Below, in pieces: positions 61,501-63,334 of a stretch of DNA of 64,000 bases; the stretch's first letter is position 1; each line of letters starts with the position of its first letter. The DNA comes from Trachythela sp. YZ-2020 (Eukaryota; Cnidaria; Anthozoa; Malacalcyonacea; Clavulariidae): NCBI GenBank assembly GCA_016169945.1, contig JADLSH010000373.1, forward strand, positions 744,001-808,000, read 5' to 3'. A program made the translations under genes and the position numbers. A model generated the notes under the pieces. The model was given only the letters and a program-made list of their open reading frames with translations. It searched no databases and was not told the origin of the DNA.

Positions 61501-62969
61501 TGCTAAACTAACGTTCGCATGAGTGTATAATTGGCATAGGTCACCCAGGAGCCTTTCTCCCACCTCAGTTTAGTGTATGAGTTGTGGTAATGAGCTTTGA
61601 TCATTAATGTTCATCTTTTTACCCTTCTAACACCACGTTATGTAGAGAGAGAACTAACTTTTTCCAAGCAGTTCCAGTTTCATACAAAGCCAAAAACTGC
61701 ATGCTATAAATTGCAAGGAATACAAATCATACCCGGCCTCAAGGTTTTGGAATGACATGAAATTTTTAAATTTTCTTTTAGGCTTTGCAAATATACTTCA
61801 CTATCTCGTTAGGGACTTGTCGGAAATTACCAGGGGGGGAGGGGGGTGGAGACTTAAAAAAATAAGTTGAAAAACTGTGACCCCCCAGCAAGGAAGAGCA
61901 TGAAATATCGTGACCCTCCCCTTGGCCGTGGGCAAAAAAATTCATGACCCCTCACAGAATACCACAGAATACCACAAAAATTTACATGTTCCATATCTTT
62001 TGTCAAGTATATATAATGTGGCTTCTCAATATTTTTTAGTGTAGTTTATCGCTATATTTTTTCTTCCTGGGGGTTTTGGGGCTAGATTTCATAGACTTAA
62101 ATATTTTTTTTTAATTGAACATTCTGTGGAACAAACTCTAATGTACCACAGAATACCAGTGCAGAGATAAATAAGCAACGGTTTATCAAATTGTACCAGG
62201 ATTTTGTGTGTCATGTTGTGTGATAATACTGTAGGATATTGCTAACTTAATTTAGTGAAAGGTAAATACTAAAATCAGTACAGCATACCAGTGGTGTAAC
62301 CAAAGAATACCAGGTTTATCAATAATTTTGAAAAATTCAGTTTTTCAATGGTAAAATTGATTCCTCGGTGTGATTCCTGTATGGTAATAATGTTGTGTTG
62401 CATAGAAAAAGTAGTGATCAACATAAATTATACTGGTATGCAAACTTATTTTTAATCTTTCGAATTTTACAGGCATTATGCGGGAAAAAAGTATCAAAAC
62501 ATAGAATGTTATTTTTTGTTAATCTTGATTATTTTAAAGAATTTTTATGAAAATATTCCTTTTTTGTTTTTTATATGTCAATTAAAACTAAAACTAATAT
62601 ATACTCACAAAAATAAAGTATATAGCATGTTTCCTCCAAATTTTATAAGATCAATAAATAAGACTGGTATTCTGTGGTACCGTGGTATTCTGTGGTACAT
62701 ACACCTGTAATAGGACTGCATGGTCGAAATGGCCTAGACGTGTTCAGTATCACCATGCTTGCATGCGACTAAAATAGACAATGATAGTTTCCCAATTTCC
62801 TCATATAAAAAAGTATGGACTGCGCACATATATTTTGCAAAAGATCTTTTACGCACCTTAATTCCCAACGTCTCCGTATTTGAAATGGAGCTAAATCATC
62901 ATTTTCTTCTGATGTAGATTCATCATCAGCACCCAAATTACTGTCACTTAGTGATCTGGTGGCAAAATC
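1480..62969 (-). CDS. RNF213: RNF213-like (mysterin) giant AAA+ ATPase / E3 ligase, internal part, 29 exons
   Basis: Multi-exon gene running from high to low coordinates and open at both window ends. Each of the 29 exons is listed separately. Using the GT/AG sites given, all 28 joins keep frame, giving 5,205 bases or 1,735 codons. Two Walker A motifs (GETGCGKT at about 60.2 kb, GKPGSSKS at about 52.8 kb) with matching Walker B motifs ([24 protein letters not shown]) occur in the order seen in the two catalytic AAA units of RNF213. Downstream signatures such as [19 protein letters not shown] and [16 protein letters not shown] also match that family. Known RNF213 is a cytosolic ubiquitin ligase of about 5,200 residues acting in lipid-droplet biology and defence against intracellular pathogens; the same role here is inferred. 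The N-terminal part, the RING and the C-terminal part lie outside the window. One intron (22 kb) carries a Polinton and another (12.4 kb) carries several other elements. Confidence 0.93.
1589..2239. other. Intron sequence, nothing recognised
   Basis: Intron between exons 28 and 29. No repeat or coding signal seen. Confidence 0.6.
2240..2463 (-). CDS. RNF213: RNF213-like exon 28 of window
   Basis: Encodes [20 protein letters not shown] and [18 protein letters not shown]. The divergent E3-shell region is supported mainly by phase and position. Confidence 0.85.
2936..3397. repeat. MITE with inverted ends (ttaaaggga...)
   Basis: Ends ttaaagggatttgcca and tgccatatccctttaa are inverted copies. 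Inner arms also match (gagctgtccgccatcttgg against ccaagatggcggacagctc). Non-coding; inside an RNF213-like intron. Confidence 0.88.
3668..3877 (-). CDS. RNF213: RNF213-like exon 27 of window
   Basis: Contains [20 protein letters not shown] and [15 protein letters not shown], aligned by eye to the region before the E3 shell. Confidence 0.9.
4596..4768 (-). CDS. RNF213: RNF213-like exon 26 of window
   Basis: Encodes [16 protein letters not shown] and [20 protein letters not shown]. It continues exon 25 in frame after 12.4 kb. Confidence 0.88.
4858..4882 (+). repeat. 25-bp direct repeat, left copy (probable target-site duplication)
   Basis: acaatcttggaaaactattt plus tatcag occurs here and again at about 7,579-7,603, exactly outside the LINE pair. 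Confidence 0.8.
4883..5811 (+). mobile_element. RLE-type LINE fragment, copy 1 (C-terminal endonuclease and 3' UTR)
   Basis: Starts with an (ATT)n run at 4,886-4,918. It then encodes RHDSVLNF and [13 protein letters not shown], matching copy 2 at 6,958 onward. The RPD and ELT residues fit the PD-(D/E)xK restriction-like endonuclease of R2-type LINEs. Frames are broken, and the 3' coding end ([11 protein letters not shown]) is split from the rest by a MITE at 5,270-5,552. Ends with aataaagttttcatta. 5'-truncated and dead. Confidence 0.78.
5270..5552. repeat. MITE with TA target duplication inside LINE copy 1
   Basis: Perfect outer arms gacaaatttggctaacg / cgttagccaaatttgtc flanked by TA on each side. 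The interior is also palindromic (cattgaatagaacaaaggta against taccttt gttctattcaatg). It splits the LINE coding sequence. Confidence 0.88.
5812..7568 (+). mobile_element. RLE-type LINE, copy 2 (reverse transcriptase and C-terminal endonuclease)
   Basis: RT reading frame from about 5,836 to 6,778, with [16 protein letters not shown] and [10 protein letters not shown]. Then a degraded linker, then WRHDSVLNF...RPDLLI...ELTVGFE (6,955-7,195), a frame break, and a C-terminal [11 protein letters not shown] ending near 7,438. The 3' UTR carries aataaag and ends in (ATT)n at 7,548-7,568. Motif A reads LNLKNAFG, with Asn in place of the catalytic Asp (codon 5,995-5,997). 5'-truncated, non-autonomous; R2/RLE-like class by motif, exact clade not determined. Confidence 0.85.
5935..6780 (+). pseudogene. LINE reverse transcriptase domain
   Basis: 281 codons of RT: motif [12 protein letters not shown] (Asp lost), motif B-like [13 protein letters not shown], motif C FADD intact, followed by thumb. The frame is open upstream to about 5,836 without an ATG, so this is a 5'-truncated insertion. The catalytic change and later frame breaks indicate an inactive copy. Confidence 0.85.
7579..7603 (+). repeat. 25-bp direct repeat, right copy
   Basis: Identical to the copy at 4,858. Together they bracket the LINE composite. Confidence 0.8.
10016..10066 (+). repeat. 17-bp tandem repeat, 3 copies
   Basis: gatcagacacgcgtaaa repeated three times, in the intron of the ankyrin/transposase-like gene. 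Confidence 0.9.
10597..11027 (+). repeat. Minisatellite, 10 copies of gtccaacatggggaccaata...
   Basis: Ten copies of a core (tccaacatggggaccaatac ccctgagga) joined by three alternating spacer types (attaattgcaccag, gtcaccag, atcaattacactaga), so unit length varies from about 37 to 47. The long ORFs through it are repeat artefacts. Confidence 0.93.
11687..12299. other. No gene recognised
   Basis: AT-rich sequence between the 3' end of the ankyrin/transposase-like gene and the RecQ-like pseudogene. Short ORFs only. Confidence 0.55.
12640..15208 (+). mobile_element. CR1/L2-like LINE inserted in the RecQ-like pseudogene
   Basis: 5'-truncated. 12,644-13,081 carries the end of an APE-type endonuclease ([19 protein letters not shown]). 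13,090-13,800 is the linker region in two frames. 13,800-14,423 is the RT with [28 protein letters not shown] and YVDD. 14,442-14,873 is the thumb/C-terminus ([26 protein letters not shown]). Stops and frameshifts occur near 13,082, 13,600, 13,720 and 14,424. The 3' end carries an attcaaattcaaa tail, typical of CR1-like elements. Dead copy. Confidence 0.88.
13845..14426 (+). pseudogene. LINE reverse transcriptase fragment
   Basis: RT palm: [11 protein letters not shown] (motif A Asp present), [11 protein letters not shown], and motif C YVDD. Closed by a TAA at 14,424, beyond which homology continues in another frame. Confidence 0.88.
16861..17170. other. Upstream region of RecQ-like gene; possible transposon end
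   Basis: GC-richer than its surroundings. Contains gcctctgcggaggagagaga and gtggcagaggcttctcttcc. tgcggaggagagag (17,028-17,041) is inverted relative to ctctctcctccgca at 7,862-7,875 near the start of the ankyrin/transposase-like gene, which may mark sub-terminal inverted repeats of one element. Confidence 0.4.
17171..17620 (-). CDS. RNF213: RNF213-like exon 25 of window
   Basis: Long exon with [31 protein letters not shown] and [14 protein letters not shown]. It precedes the 12.4-kb intron loaded with mobile elements. Confidence 0.92.
17621..18197. other. Intron, nothing recognised
   Basis: Intron between exons 24 and 25; no repeat or ORF of note. Confidence 0.6.
18198..18372 (-). CDS. RNF213: RNF213-like exon 24 of window
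   Basis: Helical segment with [17 protein letters not shown] and [10 protein letters not shown], at the right place and phase. Confidence 0.85.
18480..19054. repeat. MITE with mariner-like ends and TA duplication
   Basis: Ends cagggtgtctaaaaaaaagg and ccttttttttgagacaccctg are inverted, flanked by TA at 18,478-18,479 and 19,055-19,056. Arms of over 200 bp also match internally. Such ends and TA targets are typical of Tc1/mariner (IS630) derivatives. Confidence 0.92.
19055..19860. other. Intron with a G/C-rich low-complexity patch
   Basis: Rest of the exon 23/24 intron. Contains a self-complementary ggggga/tccccc stretch at 19,345-19,440; no gene seen. Confidence 0.55.
19861..20302 (-). CDS. 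RNF213: RNF213-like exon 23 of window
   Basis: Contains [20 protein letters not shown] and [17 protein letters not shown], strong RNF213 signatures, then a low-complexity acidic tail ([13 protein letters not shown]). Confidence 0.94.
20303..20893. other. Intron, nothing recognised
   Basis: Intron between exons 22 and 23, without visible repeats. Confidence 0.6.
20894..21030 (-). CDS. RNF213: RNF213-like exon 22 of window
   Basis: Encodes [19 protein letters not shown] and a Gln/Glu-rich end. In frame with both neighbours. Confidence 0.88.
21061..21175 (+). repeat. tRNA-derived SINE fragment
   Basis: Contains aatcgcagggcagcaggttt gatacc, with a pol III B-box-like ggtttgatacc, then a tail gcaactgctcctgcaggtta ggtctc shared with the inverted SINE at 31,990-32,130. 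Confidence 0.6.
21234..21361. repeat. Short foldback element
   Basis: ggggccggttgtataa...agtagttaa opposite gagtagttatacaatatgcccc; about 125 bp, non-coding. Confidence 0.7.
21671..21877 (-). CDS. RNF213: RNF213-like exon 21, downstream of Polinton intron
   Basis: Begins [20 protein letters not shown], directly following exon 20 in the family. In phase across the 22-kb intron. Confidence 0.93.
21974..22014. repeat. Polinton left terminal inverted repeat (degenerate)
   Basis: ccgtgcaagtaggctatcac ccctatataggcccggaagta is the inverse of 43,336-43,373 with about 75% identity by eye. Confidence 0.7.
22073..22190 (+). repeat. 14-bp sub-terminal tandem repeats
   Basis: gcataacatttgtc repeated about six times, with gacgtcatgaatt spacers, just inside the Polinton left end. Confidence 0.88.
24704..25961. mobile_element. Non-autonomous hAT element in PolB, 8-bp TSD
   Basis: Ends caggggcggatctagga and ctagatccgcccctg are inverted. The 8-bp target duplication gctcgtaa lies at 24,696-24,703 and 25,962-25,969. Removing it restores the PolB frame across the site. Contains a G-run near 24,770 and one ORF on the minus strand; no hAT transposase seen. Confidence 0.94.
25230..25526 (-). CDS. Unrecognised ORF carried in the hAT element
   Basis: ATG at 25,526 gives [20 protein letters not shown] and onward, a Lys/Glu-rich helical peptide including [20 protein letters not shown]. It is protein-like in composition but I know no family. It could be a remnant first exon of the parent transposase or a captured host exon. 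Confidence 0.4.
   Translation of the reverse strand: MSVSIYETVKAALEKDDRQYLKDIEADLKKRIDGVPKRSIEDLLSAVNNTSFFLARNFGAESYIPKYVREKTKLDNYSIMAVVDCSGLCVCMVCTHML
26062..26938 (+). other. Intron of PolB
   Basis: gtaagt...tttttatag. Exons end at GCFWHG and resume at CMKCYARD in frame. 877 bp, nothing recognised inside. Confidence 0.75.
28753..29106 (-). CDS. Polinton small conserved protein, unknown
   Basis: 117 residues, Met-Val start at 29,106. Predicted all-helical with a Leu-rich middle ([19 protein letters not shown]). Intact. A TATA box (CTATAAAAA) lies at 29,161-29,169, 55 bases upstream of the ATG. Small minus-strand genes next to PolB are common in Polintons. I do not recognise its fold; a minor virion or packaging role is only a guess. 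Confidence 0.7.
   Translation of the reverse strand: MVWRNIVTYWLSDKIITQEGNLATLDLMRLLIENNIIPATLVDNTTLHSIMLTQIILETLTGVSVPRAPQGPNFTYRMNAKEMVMWDLARKNEKQIATLEEETGVNLDHYHKLNIGN
29161..29169 (-). promoter_or_regulatory. TATA box for 28,753-29,106
   Basis: CTATAAAAA on the minus strand, 55 bases before the ATG. Confidence 0.6.
29196..29468 (-). CDS. Polinton small acidic protein, unknown
   Basis: 90 residues, Asp/Glu-rich ([20 protein letters not shown]), intact, ATG at 29,468. TATA box at 29,525-29,533. No family recognised. It follows the next upstream gene by about 155 bases and is transcribed in the same direction. Confidence 0.65.
   Translation of the reverse strand: MTIGILFMAKNQLVLRVNMCASSFENKILNDLTDEEFEKEVPVYNDDEDRYVYTNEEFIEKVWYACVKHGYISEDYDIMGKFLDEMKVTP
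29525..29533 (-). promoter_or_regulatory. TATA box for 29,196-29,468
   Basis: CTATAAAAA on the minus strand, 57 bases before the ATG; same word as at 29,161. Confidence 0.6.
29624..29944 (-). CDS. Polinton very basic protein (core/DNA-binding-like)
   Basis: 107 residues from ATG 29,944 ([20 protein letters not shown]), dominated by Lys, Arg and Ser throughout. Very basic small proteins are used by adenovirus-like elements to condense DNA, so a nucleoprotein role is plausible. The composition is seen; the role is inferred. TATA-like GTATAAAG at 29,980-29,987. Confidence 0.65.
   Translation of the reverse strand: MSGKSKHSSRKSSSKRNVFGSLRNGPVKRNNRKRVILGHRRSIKNVTRQNKTTSHRMVDSLRKRTDNYSTMFKRSKVVIKKARKTCKRIEKRTSYTKTLNEHCKAV
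29980..29987 (-). promoter_or_regulatory. TATA-like box for 29,624-29,944
   Basis: TATAAAG on the minus strand, 36 bases before the ATG. Confidence 0.45.
30124..30444 (-). CDS. Polinton small Cys/His protein, unknown
   Basis: 106 residues. A Lys/Arg-rich N-terminal helix, then [20 protein letters not shown], whose spaced Cys/His residues could bind zinc, then an acidic end. Intact. It recalls small multicopy proteins of cnidarian Polintons; function unknown. TATA box (GTATAAAAC) at 30,506-30,514. Confidence 0.68.
   Translation of the reverse strand: MYRSSKHFDIDNKELVLHHRQKRIEKKLLKGYAEEIASIISRLVVENCNGCIIDHPSQTQHQCLMMEKDEQLCLYFDHALEKISEANVMETFTKSLNDIKPRVKPE
30506..30514 (-). promoter_or_regulatory. 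TATA box for 30,124-30,444
   Basis: GTATAAAAC on the minus strand, 62 bases before the ATG. Confidence 0.55.
30567..30635 (+). pseudogene. 5' piece of split Polinton gene with MGxxxS start
   Basis: Encodes [18 protein letters not shown] and a few more residues before the 5.7-kb transposon begins. MGYSAS fits the N-myristoylation consensus. The 3' piece is at 36,365-36,511; phases match across the insertion. Confidence 0.6.
30738..31786 (+). CDS. Chromodomain protein of the nested transposon (3 exons, internal TAG)
   Basis: Exons 30,738-30,902, 31,053-31,141 and 31,369 onward, with good GT/AG sites and in-frame joins. Residues about 42-90 form a chromodomain: [34 protein letters not shown], with the aromatic residues (Y, W, W) that cage methyl-lysine. 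A TAG at 31,448-31,450 ends it after about 112 residues, yet the same frame stays open for 112 more codons ([17 protein letters not shown]...). The stop is therefore probably a mutation in a longer protein, or a readthrough site. Chromodomains in transposons direct insertion toward marked chromatin; that role is inferred. Confidence 0.72.
31990..32130. repeat. Head-to-head inverted SINE
   Basis: Two arms (cctaaccaggagcaatttcag / ctgcaactgttccaggttagg) surround a tRNA-like core with an antisense B box (ggaattgaatc). The tail matches the SINE at 21,061. Confidence 0.55.
32968..33226. repeat. Possible hAT-like MITE with G-runs
   Basis: Ends caggcccgtagctggcc and ggccatgctacggtccc are roughly inverted. 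The interior is dominated by G-runs (33,080-33,150). Ends recall the element at 54,225. Confidence 0.4.
33250..35747 (-). pseudogene. Transposase-like protein: coiled coil, DDE-like core, SAP domain
   Basis: ATG at 35,747 ([10 protein letters not shown]). Residues about 130-195 form a coiled coil. Residues about 360-730 look like an RNase H-fold transposase core: SGDGARMSR (about 361), [11 protein letters not shown] (about 440) with [15 protein letters not shown] (about 522), and [19 protein letters not shown] (Glu about 709). After a frameshift near 33,560 the frame continues to a SAP domain ([20 protein letters not shown]) ending at 33,250. SAP domains bind AT-rich scaffold DNA. Similar uncharacterised proteins occur in cnidarians and sponges; catalytic residues are proposed, not proven. About 830 residues before the frameshift was acquired. Confidence 0.7.
36365..36511 (+). pseudogene. 3' piece of split Polinton gene
   Basis: Encodes [20 protein letters not shown] and ends at TAA 36,511, just upstream of the integrase. Partner of 30,567-30,635. Confidence 0.55.
36539..37612 (+). CDS. Polinton integrase with C-terminal chromodomain
   Basis: 357 residues, intact. The N-terminal helical domain is followed by the retroviral-type core: Asp in [10 protein letters not shown], Asp in IMTDQGTEF, and Glu in [12 protein letters not shown], 35 residues after the second Asp (D,D-35-E). A C-terminal chromodomain follows (VEKVLKKRG...[18 protein letters not shown]). It inserts the element into host DNA, and the chromodomain probably biases the target. 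Start at ATG 36,539 directly after the split gene. It is the best preserved Polinton gene here and could still make protein. Confidence 0.95.
   Translation: MDEYLSSVYYDPKRSGGYGGVDRLYNDVKKEGKFDISRKKIKEWLMKQDAYTLHKPIRLNFKRNRVIVGDIDQQWQMDLADTQSMQKFNDGYRYLLVCIDVFSKYAWVVPLKNKTGPSLVEAFKIILSSGRKPEKIMTDQGTEFLNKHFRALMKEEDIELYNTYNETKASIVERLIRTLKTKMWRYFTAKKTMRYIDMLPDLVYSYNHSVHRSIKTRPADVTVENEKKVWHTLYDDHNAVKNVKYKFKIGDQVRISKIKRKFEKGYLPNFSKEIFTISKQVPRDPPVYKLKDYDDEELKGTFYEKELQKVIKQDDVYEVEKVLKKRGRGKNVQYLVKWLGYPNKFNSWVPASQINKI
37660..37992 (+). pseudogene. Polinton gene, 5' part only ([12 protein letters not shown] protein)
   Basis: ATG 37,660 (in-frame ATG also at 37,630). Encodes [20 protein letters not shown] and [20 protein letters not shown], beta-rich. 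The style matches multicopy cnidarian Polinton proteins. At about 37,940 it runs into the left arm of a 363-bp inverted repeat and stops at 37,992, so the rest is lost. A virion-related role is possible but not shown. Confidence 0.65.
37940..38302. repeat. Left arm of 363-bp inverted repeat
   Basis: Near-identical reverse complement of 40,843-41,205. It holds the 3' end of the Rep-like gene and its downstream region. Confidence 0.95.
38114..40216 (-). pseudogene. Unrecognised Rep-like protein, about 700 residues, disrupted
   Basis: Start ATG 40,216 ([20 protein letters not shown]), TATATAAAG at 40,302-40,310. Homologous-looking frames continue to 38,114 through a frameshift near 39,222, stops near 38,856 and 38,680, and another frameshift near 38,400. 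Blocks [14 protein letters not shown] and [11 protein letters not shown] recall rolling-circle or plasmid replication initiators, and [12 protein letters not shown] is acidic. No HUH motif is obvious, so the label is tentative. The C-terminus is very basic ([20 protein letters not shown]). Flanked by inverted repeats and a divergent zinc-finger ORF. Confidence 0.5.
40302..40310 (-). promoter_or_regulatory. TATA box for the Rep-like gene
   Basis: TATATAAAG on the minus strand, about 86 bases before ATG 40,216. Confidence 0.5.
40378..40455. promoter_or_regulatory. Repeated cgggcca motif between divergent genes
   Basis: Several copies of (a)cgggcca / agggcca between the Rep-like gene and the plus-strand zinc-finger ORF. 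Position suggests a shared control region or replication signal; inference only. Confidence 0.35.
40508..40837 (+). CDS. Small zinc-finger protein, intact ORF
   Basis: 109 residues. The N-terminus has [20 protein letters not shown] then VH, a C2H2-like finger, followed by an acidic/charged coiled-coil-like tail ([14 protein letters not shown]). Divergent from the Rep-like gene and related in layout to the ORF at 41,936. Likely DNA-binding. Function unknown. Confidence 0.6.
   Translation: MGRTRRNCPVFGCGSTSLVRLANHLDQVHGMDTEERKKWLKWSKIGICVPRQNEEPEEFNMEESVEKLLKRQEEMERKFNVYLRAAKLKHGQTSKHSNSGKDKNKWLIF
40843..41205. repeat. Right arm of 363-bp inverted repeat
   Basis: Inverted copy of 37,940-38,302. 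It carries a duplicated C-terminus ([17 protein letters not shown]) on the plus strand, to TAA 41,031. Confidence 0.95.
41204..41417. repeat. Left arm of second inverted duplication
   Basis: Inverted copy of 41,504-41,717 (214 bp each), abutting the 363-bp arm directly. Confidence 0.95.
41418..41936 (-). pseudogene. Zinc-finger/acidic protein, 3' end replaced
   Basis: ATG 41,936. [20 protein letters not shown] is a C2H2-like finger; then a long Glu/Asp/Ser run, then [20 protein letters not shown]. At about 41,418 the frame enters the inverted copy of its own middle, so the true C-terminus is missing. Proteins of this layout are frequent in coral sequences; function unknown. Confidence 0.6.
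41504..41717. repeat. Right arm of second inverted duplication
   Basis: Part of the acidic region of the 41,936 gene; its inverted copy is 41,204-41,417. Confidence 0.95.
42005..42425 (+). repeat. Tandem repeats of gggacgtc/cgggac type
   Basis: Roughly three 85-95-bp units (gtaagactgttccatggcga ... gaacgggaccccgggacg) followed by two units of tatgtcccgcaacaaggtcc cg. GC-rich compared with its surroundings. Confidence 0.85.
42466..42545 (+). repeat. ccgagggaacccc short repeats
   Basis: Degenerate repeats of (c)ccgagggaac/agagaacccc. Confidence 0.7.
42545..42590 (-). other. tRNA T-arm-like fragment
   Basis: The minus strand reads accggttcgagtccggt, a perfect T-arm with B box ggttcgagtcc. No matching 5' tRNA half is visible, so it is a fragment or chance. Confidence 0.3.
42596..42705 (+). repeat. cagaagctttac(a) tandem repeat
   Basis: About nine 12-bp copies (acagaagctt and variants). Confidence 0.88.
42808..42907 (+). repeat. ggcctgttt/ggcttgttt tandem repeat
   Basis: About ten 10-bp copies of tggcYtgttt. Confidence 0.9.
42971..43196 (+). repeat. 113-bp tandem duplication
   Basis: Two units (42,971-43,083 and 43,084-43,196), each starting actgcgcatgcgtata and holding gatgcaccRcatgcggt. Confidence 0.9.
43225..43320 (+). repeat. 17-bp sub-terminal tandem repeats, right end
   Basis: gttacgcaacgctttat/c repeated about five times just inside the right Polinton end; the counterpart of the unrelated 14-bp array at the left end. Confidence 0.9.
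43336..43376. repeat. Polinton right terminal inverted repeat (degenerate)
   Basis: tacttccaggcgtataggcg ggataaactactcgtgca matches the left end in reverse. Confidence 0.7.
43377..43916. other. Host intron flank right of the Polinton
   Basis: AT-rich, with short (TA)n runs near 43,696 and 43,872. No gene. Confidence 0.6.
43917..44019 (-). CDS. RNF213: RNF213-like exon 20, upstream of Polinton intron
   Basis: Encodes [14 protein letters not shown] and ends on codon boundary DEQ. Its donor GTAAGAAT opens the 22-kb intron that contains the Polinton. Confidence 0.93.
44435..44822. repeat. Imperfect 390-bp foldback element
   Basis: accgtggataagttctgctg and caacaaaacttatccggt start and end the arms. 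Inner arms ggttgatct..gag and gatcaaccat also pair around gattgttaa/gttgag. Confidence 0.75.
45419..45607 (-). CDS. RNF213: RNF213-like exon 19 of window
   Basis: Contains [20 protein letters not shown], an RNF213 hallmark. Confidence 0.95.
45608..46847. other. Introns around exon 18, no repeat recognised
   Basis: Apart from exon 18 (46,100-46,185), this stretch shows no gene or clear repeat. Confidence 0.55.
46100..46185 (-). CDS. RNF213: RNF213-like exon 18 of window
   Basis: Encodes [16 protein letters not shown]. Phase fits both neighbours. Confidence 0.93.
46848..46955 (-). CDS. RNF213: RNF213-like exon 17 of window
   Basis: Contains [20 protein letters not shown] and [15 protein letters not shown], near identical in style to vertebrate RNF213. 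Confidence 0.95.
47052..47285. repeat. MITE with long inverted arms
   Basis: aaatgctag...tttcaacttgaaaat arms. The core ttcaagttgaaattaagtaa pairs with ttacttaatttcaacttgaa. Non-coding, inside the exon 16/17 intron. Confidence 0.88.
47378..47446 (+). repeat. 22-bp tandem repeat, 3 copies
   Basis: gcccaatttacccgagctagag three times without change. Confidence 0.93.
47994..48123 (-). CDS. RNF213: RNF213-like exon 16 of window
   Basis: Contains [18 protein letters not shown] and [16 protein letters not shown], conserved in RNF213. Confidence 0.93.
48124..49911. other. Intron, nothing recognised
   Basis: First part of the exon 15/16 intron; several short ORFs of intron-like composition, no gene or clear repeat. 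Confidence 0.5.
49912..50068. repeat. Foldback element with gcgcctcgtg core
   Basis: gtgcatttatggagttataa pairs with ttataacaccataaatgcgc (imperfect), and acactcgagaagcgtg with cacgcttctctcgtgt. Confidence 0.85.
50320..50387 (-). CDS. RNF213: RNF213-like exon 15 of window
   Basis: Very short exon ([18 protein letters not shown]). Identified by flanking splice sites and phase. Confidence 0.85.
50498..50663 (-). CDS. RNF213: RNF213-like exon 14 of window
   Basis: Contains LVKMVYGFA and [16 protein letters not shown], the lid region of the second active AAA unit. Confidence 0.93.
50788..50946 (-). CDS. RNF213: RNF213-like exon 13 of window
   Basis: Helical segment ending [11 protein letters not shown], a family signature. 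Confidence 0.92.
51235..51587 (-). CDS. RNF213: RNF213-like exon 12: Walker B of second active unit
   Basis: Contains [39 protein letters not shown] and [20 protein letters not shown]. Walker B and sensor are intact. This is one of the most conserved parts of RNF213. Confidence 0.96.
51588..52683. other. Intron, nothing recognised
   Basis: Intron between exons 11 and 12; direct short repeat aatcagcgactagctta / aatcagcgattagctta near 51,805-51,850 only. Confidence 0.55.
52684..52906 (-). CDS. RNF213: RNF213-like exon 11: Walker A of second active AAA unit
   Basis: Contains [20 protein letters not shown] and [23 protein letters not shown] is the unusual P-loop that marks this family's second active AAA unit. 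Confidence 0.95.
53600..53796 (+). repeat. attgtatatttgg tandem repeat
   Basis: About a dozen degenerate copies of a 13-15-bp unit. Confidence 0.88.
54225..54989. mobile_element. Non-autonomous hAT-like element with 8-bp TSD
   Basis: Ends catggccgtagctaac and ttaactacggctctg are inverted. Flanks gcaattat (54,217-54,224) and tcaattat (54,990-54,997) match in 7 of 8 bases. G-run near 54,260 and C-run near 54,955. Confidence 0.78.
55633..55695 (+). repeat. Degenerate telomere-like (ccctaa) repeats
   Basis: ttaccctaacacaacccctgaccctaacc and similar; several ccctaac words. Animal telomeres are (ttaggg)n, so this looks like a short interstitial telomeric patch. Confidence 0.6.
55757..55920 (-). CDS. RNF213: RNF213-like exon 10 of window
   Basis: Encodes [17 protein letters not shown] and [16 protein letters not shown], linking the two ATP-binding units. Confidence 0.88.
55921..56529. other. Intron, nothing recognised
   Basis: Intron between exons 9 and 10. Confidence 0.55.
56530..56727 (-). CDS. RNF213: RNF213-like exon 9, with acidic tract
   Basis: Begins with [20 protein letters not shown], typical of the AAA core, then changes into an acidic run of Glu/Asp/Ser (about 30 residues, [15 protein letters not shown]). The acidic part looks like a flexible surface loop and resembles casein kinase 2 substrates; that is inference. Confidence 0.88.
56907..57014 (-). CDS. RNF213: RNF213-like exon 8 of window
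   Basis: Encodes a segment ending [13 protein letters not shown]. In frame with both neighbours; family similarity is moderate. Confidence 0.85.
57015..57770. other. Intron with a 90-codon ORF of unclear status
   Basis: Intron between exons 7 and 8. A plus-strand ORF at 57,470-57,742 has no recognisable family. Confidence 0.4.
57771..57925 (-). CDS. RNF213: RNF213-like exon 7 of window
   Basis: Contains [16 protein letters not shown] and [11 protein letters not shown] chose donor GTAAGT over the overlapping GTGTAA two bases away, because only the former keeps frame with the next exon. Confidence 0.9.
58352..58434 (-). CDS. RNF213: RNF213-like exon 6 of window
   Basis: Short exon with [19 protein letters not shown], a well conserved RNF213 stretch just after the sensor motif. 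Confidence 0.92.
59001..59086. repeat. Perfect 41-bp palindrome arms, 4-base loop
   Basis: attagtctaaacttgataac ... caaatt (59,001-59,041), loop tggg, exact reverse complement to 59,086. Confidence 0.97.
59366..59601 (-). CDS. RNF213: RNF213-like exon 5: Walker B and sensor
   Basis: Starts [11 protein letters not shown]. Contains [18 protein letters not shown] (Walker B with D-E) and [11 protein letters not shown] (sensor Asn). Both catalytic acids are kept. Confidence 0.95.
59602..60154. other. Intron, nothing recognised
   Basis: Intron between exons 4 and 5. Confidence 0.55.
60155..60272 (-). CDS. RNF213: RNF213-like exon 4: Walker A of first active AAA unit
   Basis: [20 protein letters not shown] is a complete P-loop (GxxGxGKT). 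The Lys and Thr needed for ATP binding are present, so this unit is predicted to bind nucleotide. Confidence 0.95.
60557..60865. repeat. Repeated gccgccctcgaataagcgccgc blocks
   Basis: Two direct blocks (about 60,557-60,590 and 60,811-60,860) with gccgccc/aataagcgccgc words. Probably ends of a transposon remnant. Confidence 0.5.
61004..61126 (-). CDS. RNF213: RNF213-like exon 3 of window
   Basis: Encodes [18 protein letters not shown] and [10 protein letters not shown], the strand leading into the Walker A motif of the next exon. Joins in frame on both sides. Confidence 0.92.
61215..61409 (-). CDS. RNF213: RNF213-like exon 2 of window
   Basis: Contains PYIFFNHDR and [16 protein letters not shown], which resemble the family region just before the first active AAA unit. 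Flanked by ttacag and GTTGGC. Confidence 0.88.
61410..61959. other. Intron, low-complexity patch
   Basis: First part of the exon 1/2 intron; G-run at 61,830-61,848, no gene. Confidence 0.5.
61960..62702. repeat. Repeat with cagaataccac inverted ends
   Basis: Left cacagaataccacagaatacca, right ggtattctgtggtaccgtgg and tattctgtggtac. Related words also occur inside. Non-coding. Confidence 0.65.
62857..62969 (-). CDS. RNF213: RNF213-like exon 1 of window
   Basis: Acceptor ctgtag and donor GTGCGT (minus strand). Encodes a Ser/Asp/Glu-rich stretch ending in RRRWELR. On its own it is weakly conserved; it is assigned because it splices in phase to the next exon. Confidence 0.7.
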
Positions 62970-63334
62970 CTACAGAGCGAACATATTATCCATAATGTAG
63001 GATCGAGAGCGTGATATTTGTACTATAATATATGCATTATGCATGCATGTGAGGCCCGGATGTAACGAGTTCATTTTCTTCCATGTGCAATGGCGTATAT
63101 TTTTTGTATGTGGAAAGTGGCCAAAAATACGAGGTAGAACATTATATGCATTTAGACCTTTTGCTTGTAAAGATTGTAACGATTTTCTTATAATTTAGAA
63201 CTATATACATACATACAGTTCATATATATATAGAATCAGCGTGTATTTATATTTCGTAGACGTTCGCGTGTAATTTGGTTGTTCGAGATATAAAGTTCAT
63301 ACAACATTATACTCGCTATGTTTGCCTGATTATT

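Noticed and set aside
1480..62969. RNF213 exons as scattered pseudogene fragments
   Set aside because: All 29 exons have splice sites, correct order and continuous phase with no stop, which decayed fragments would not show.
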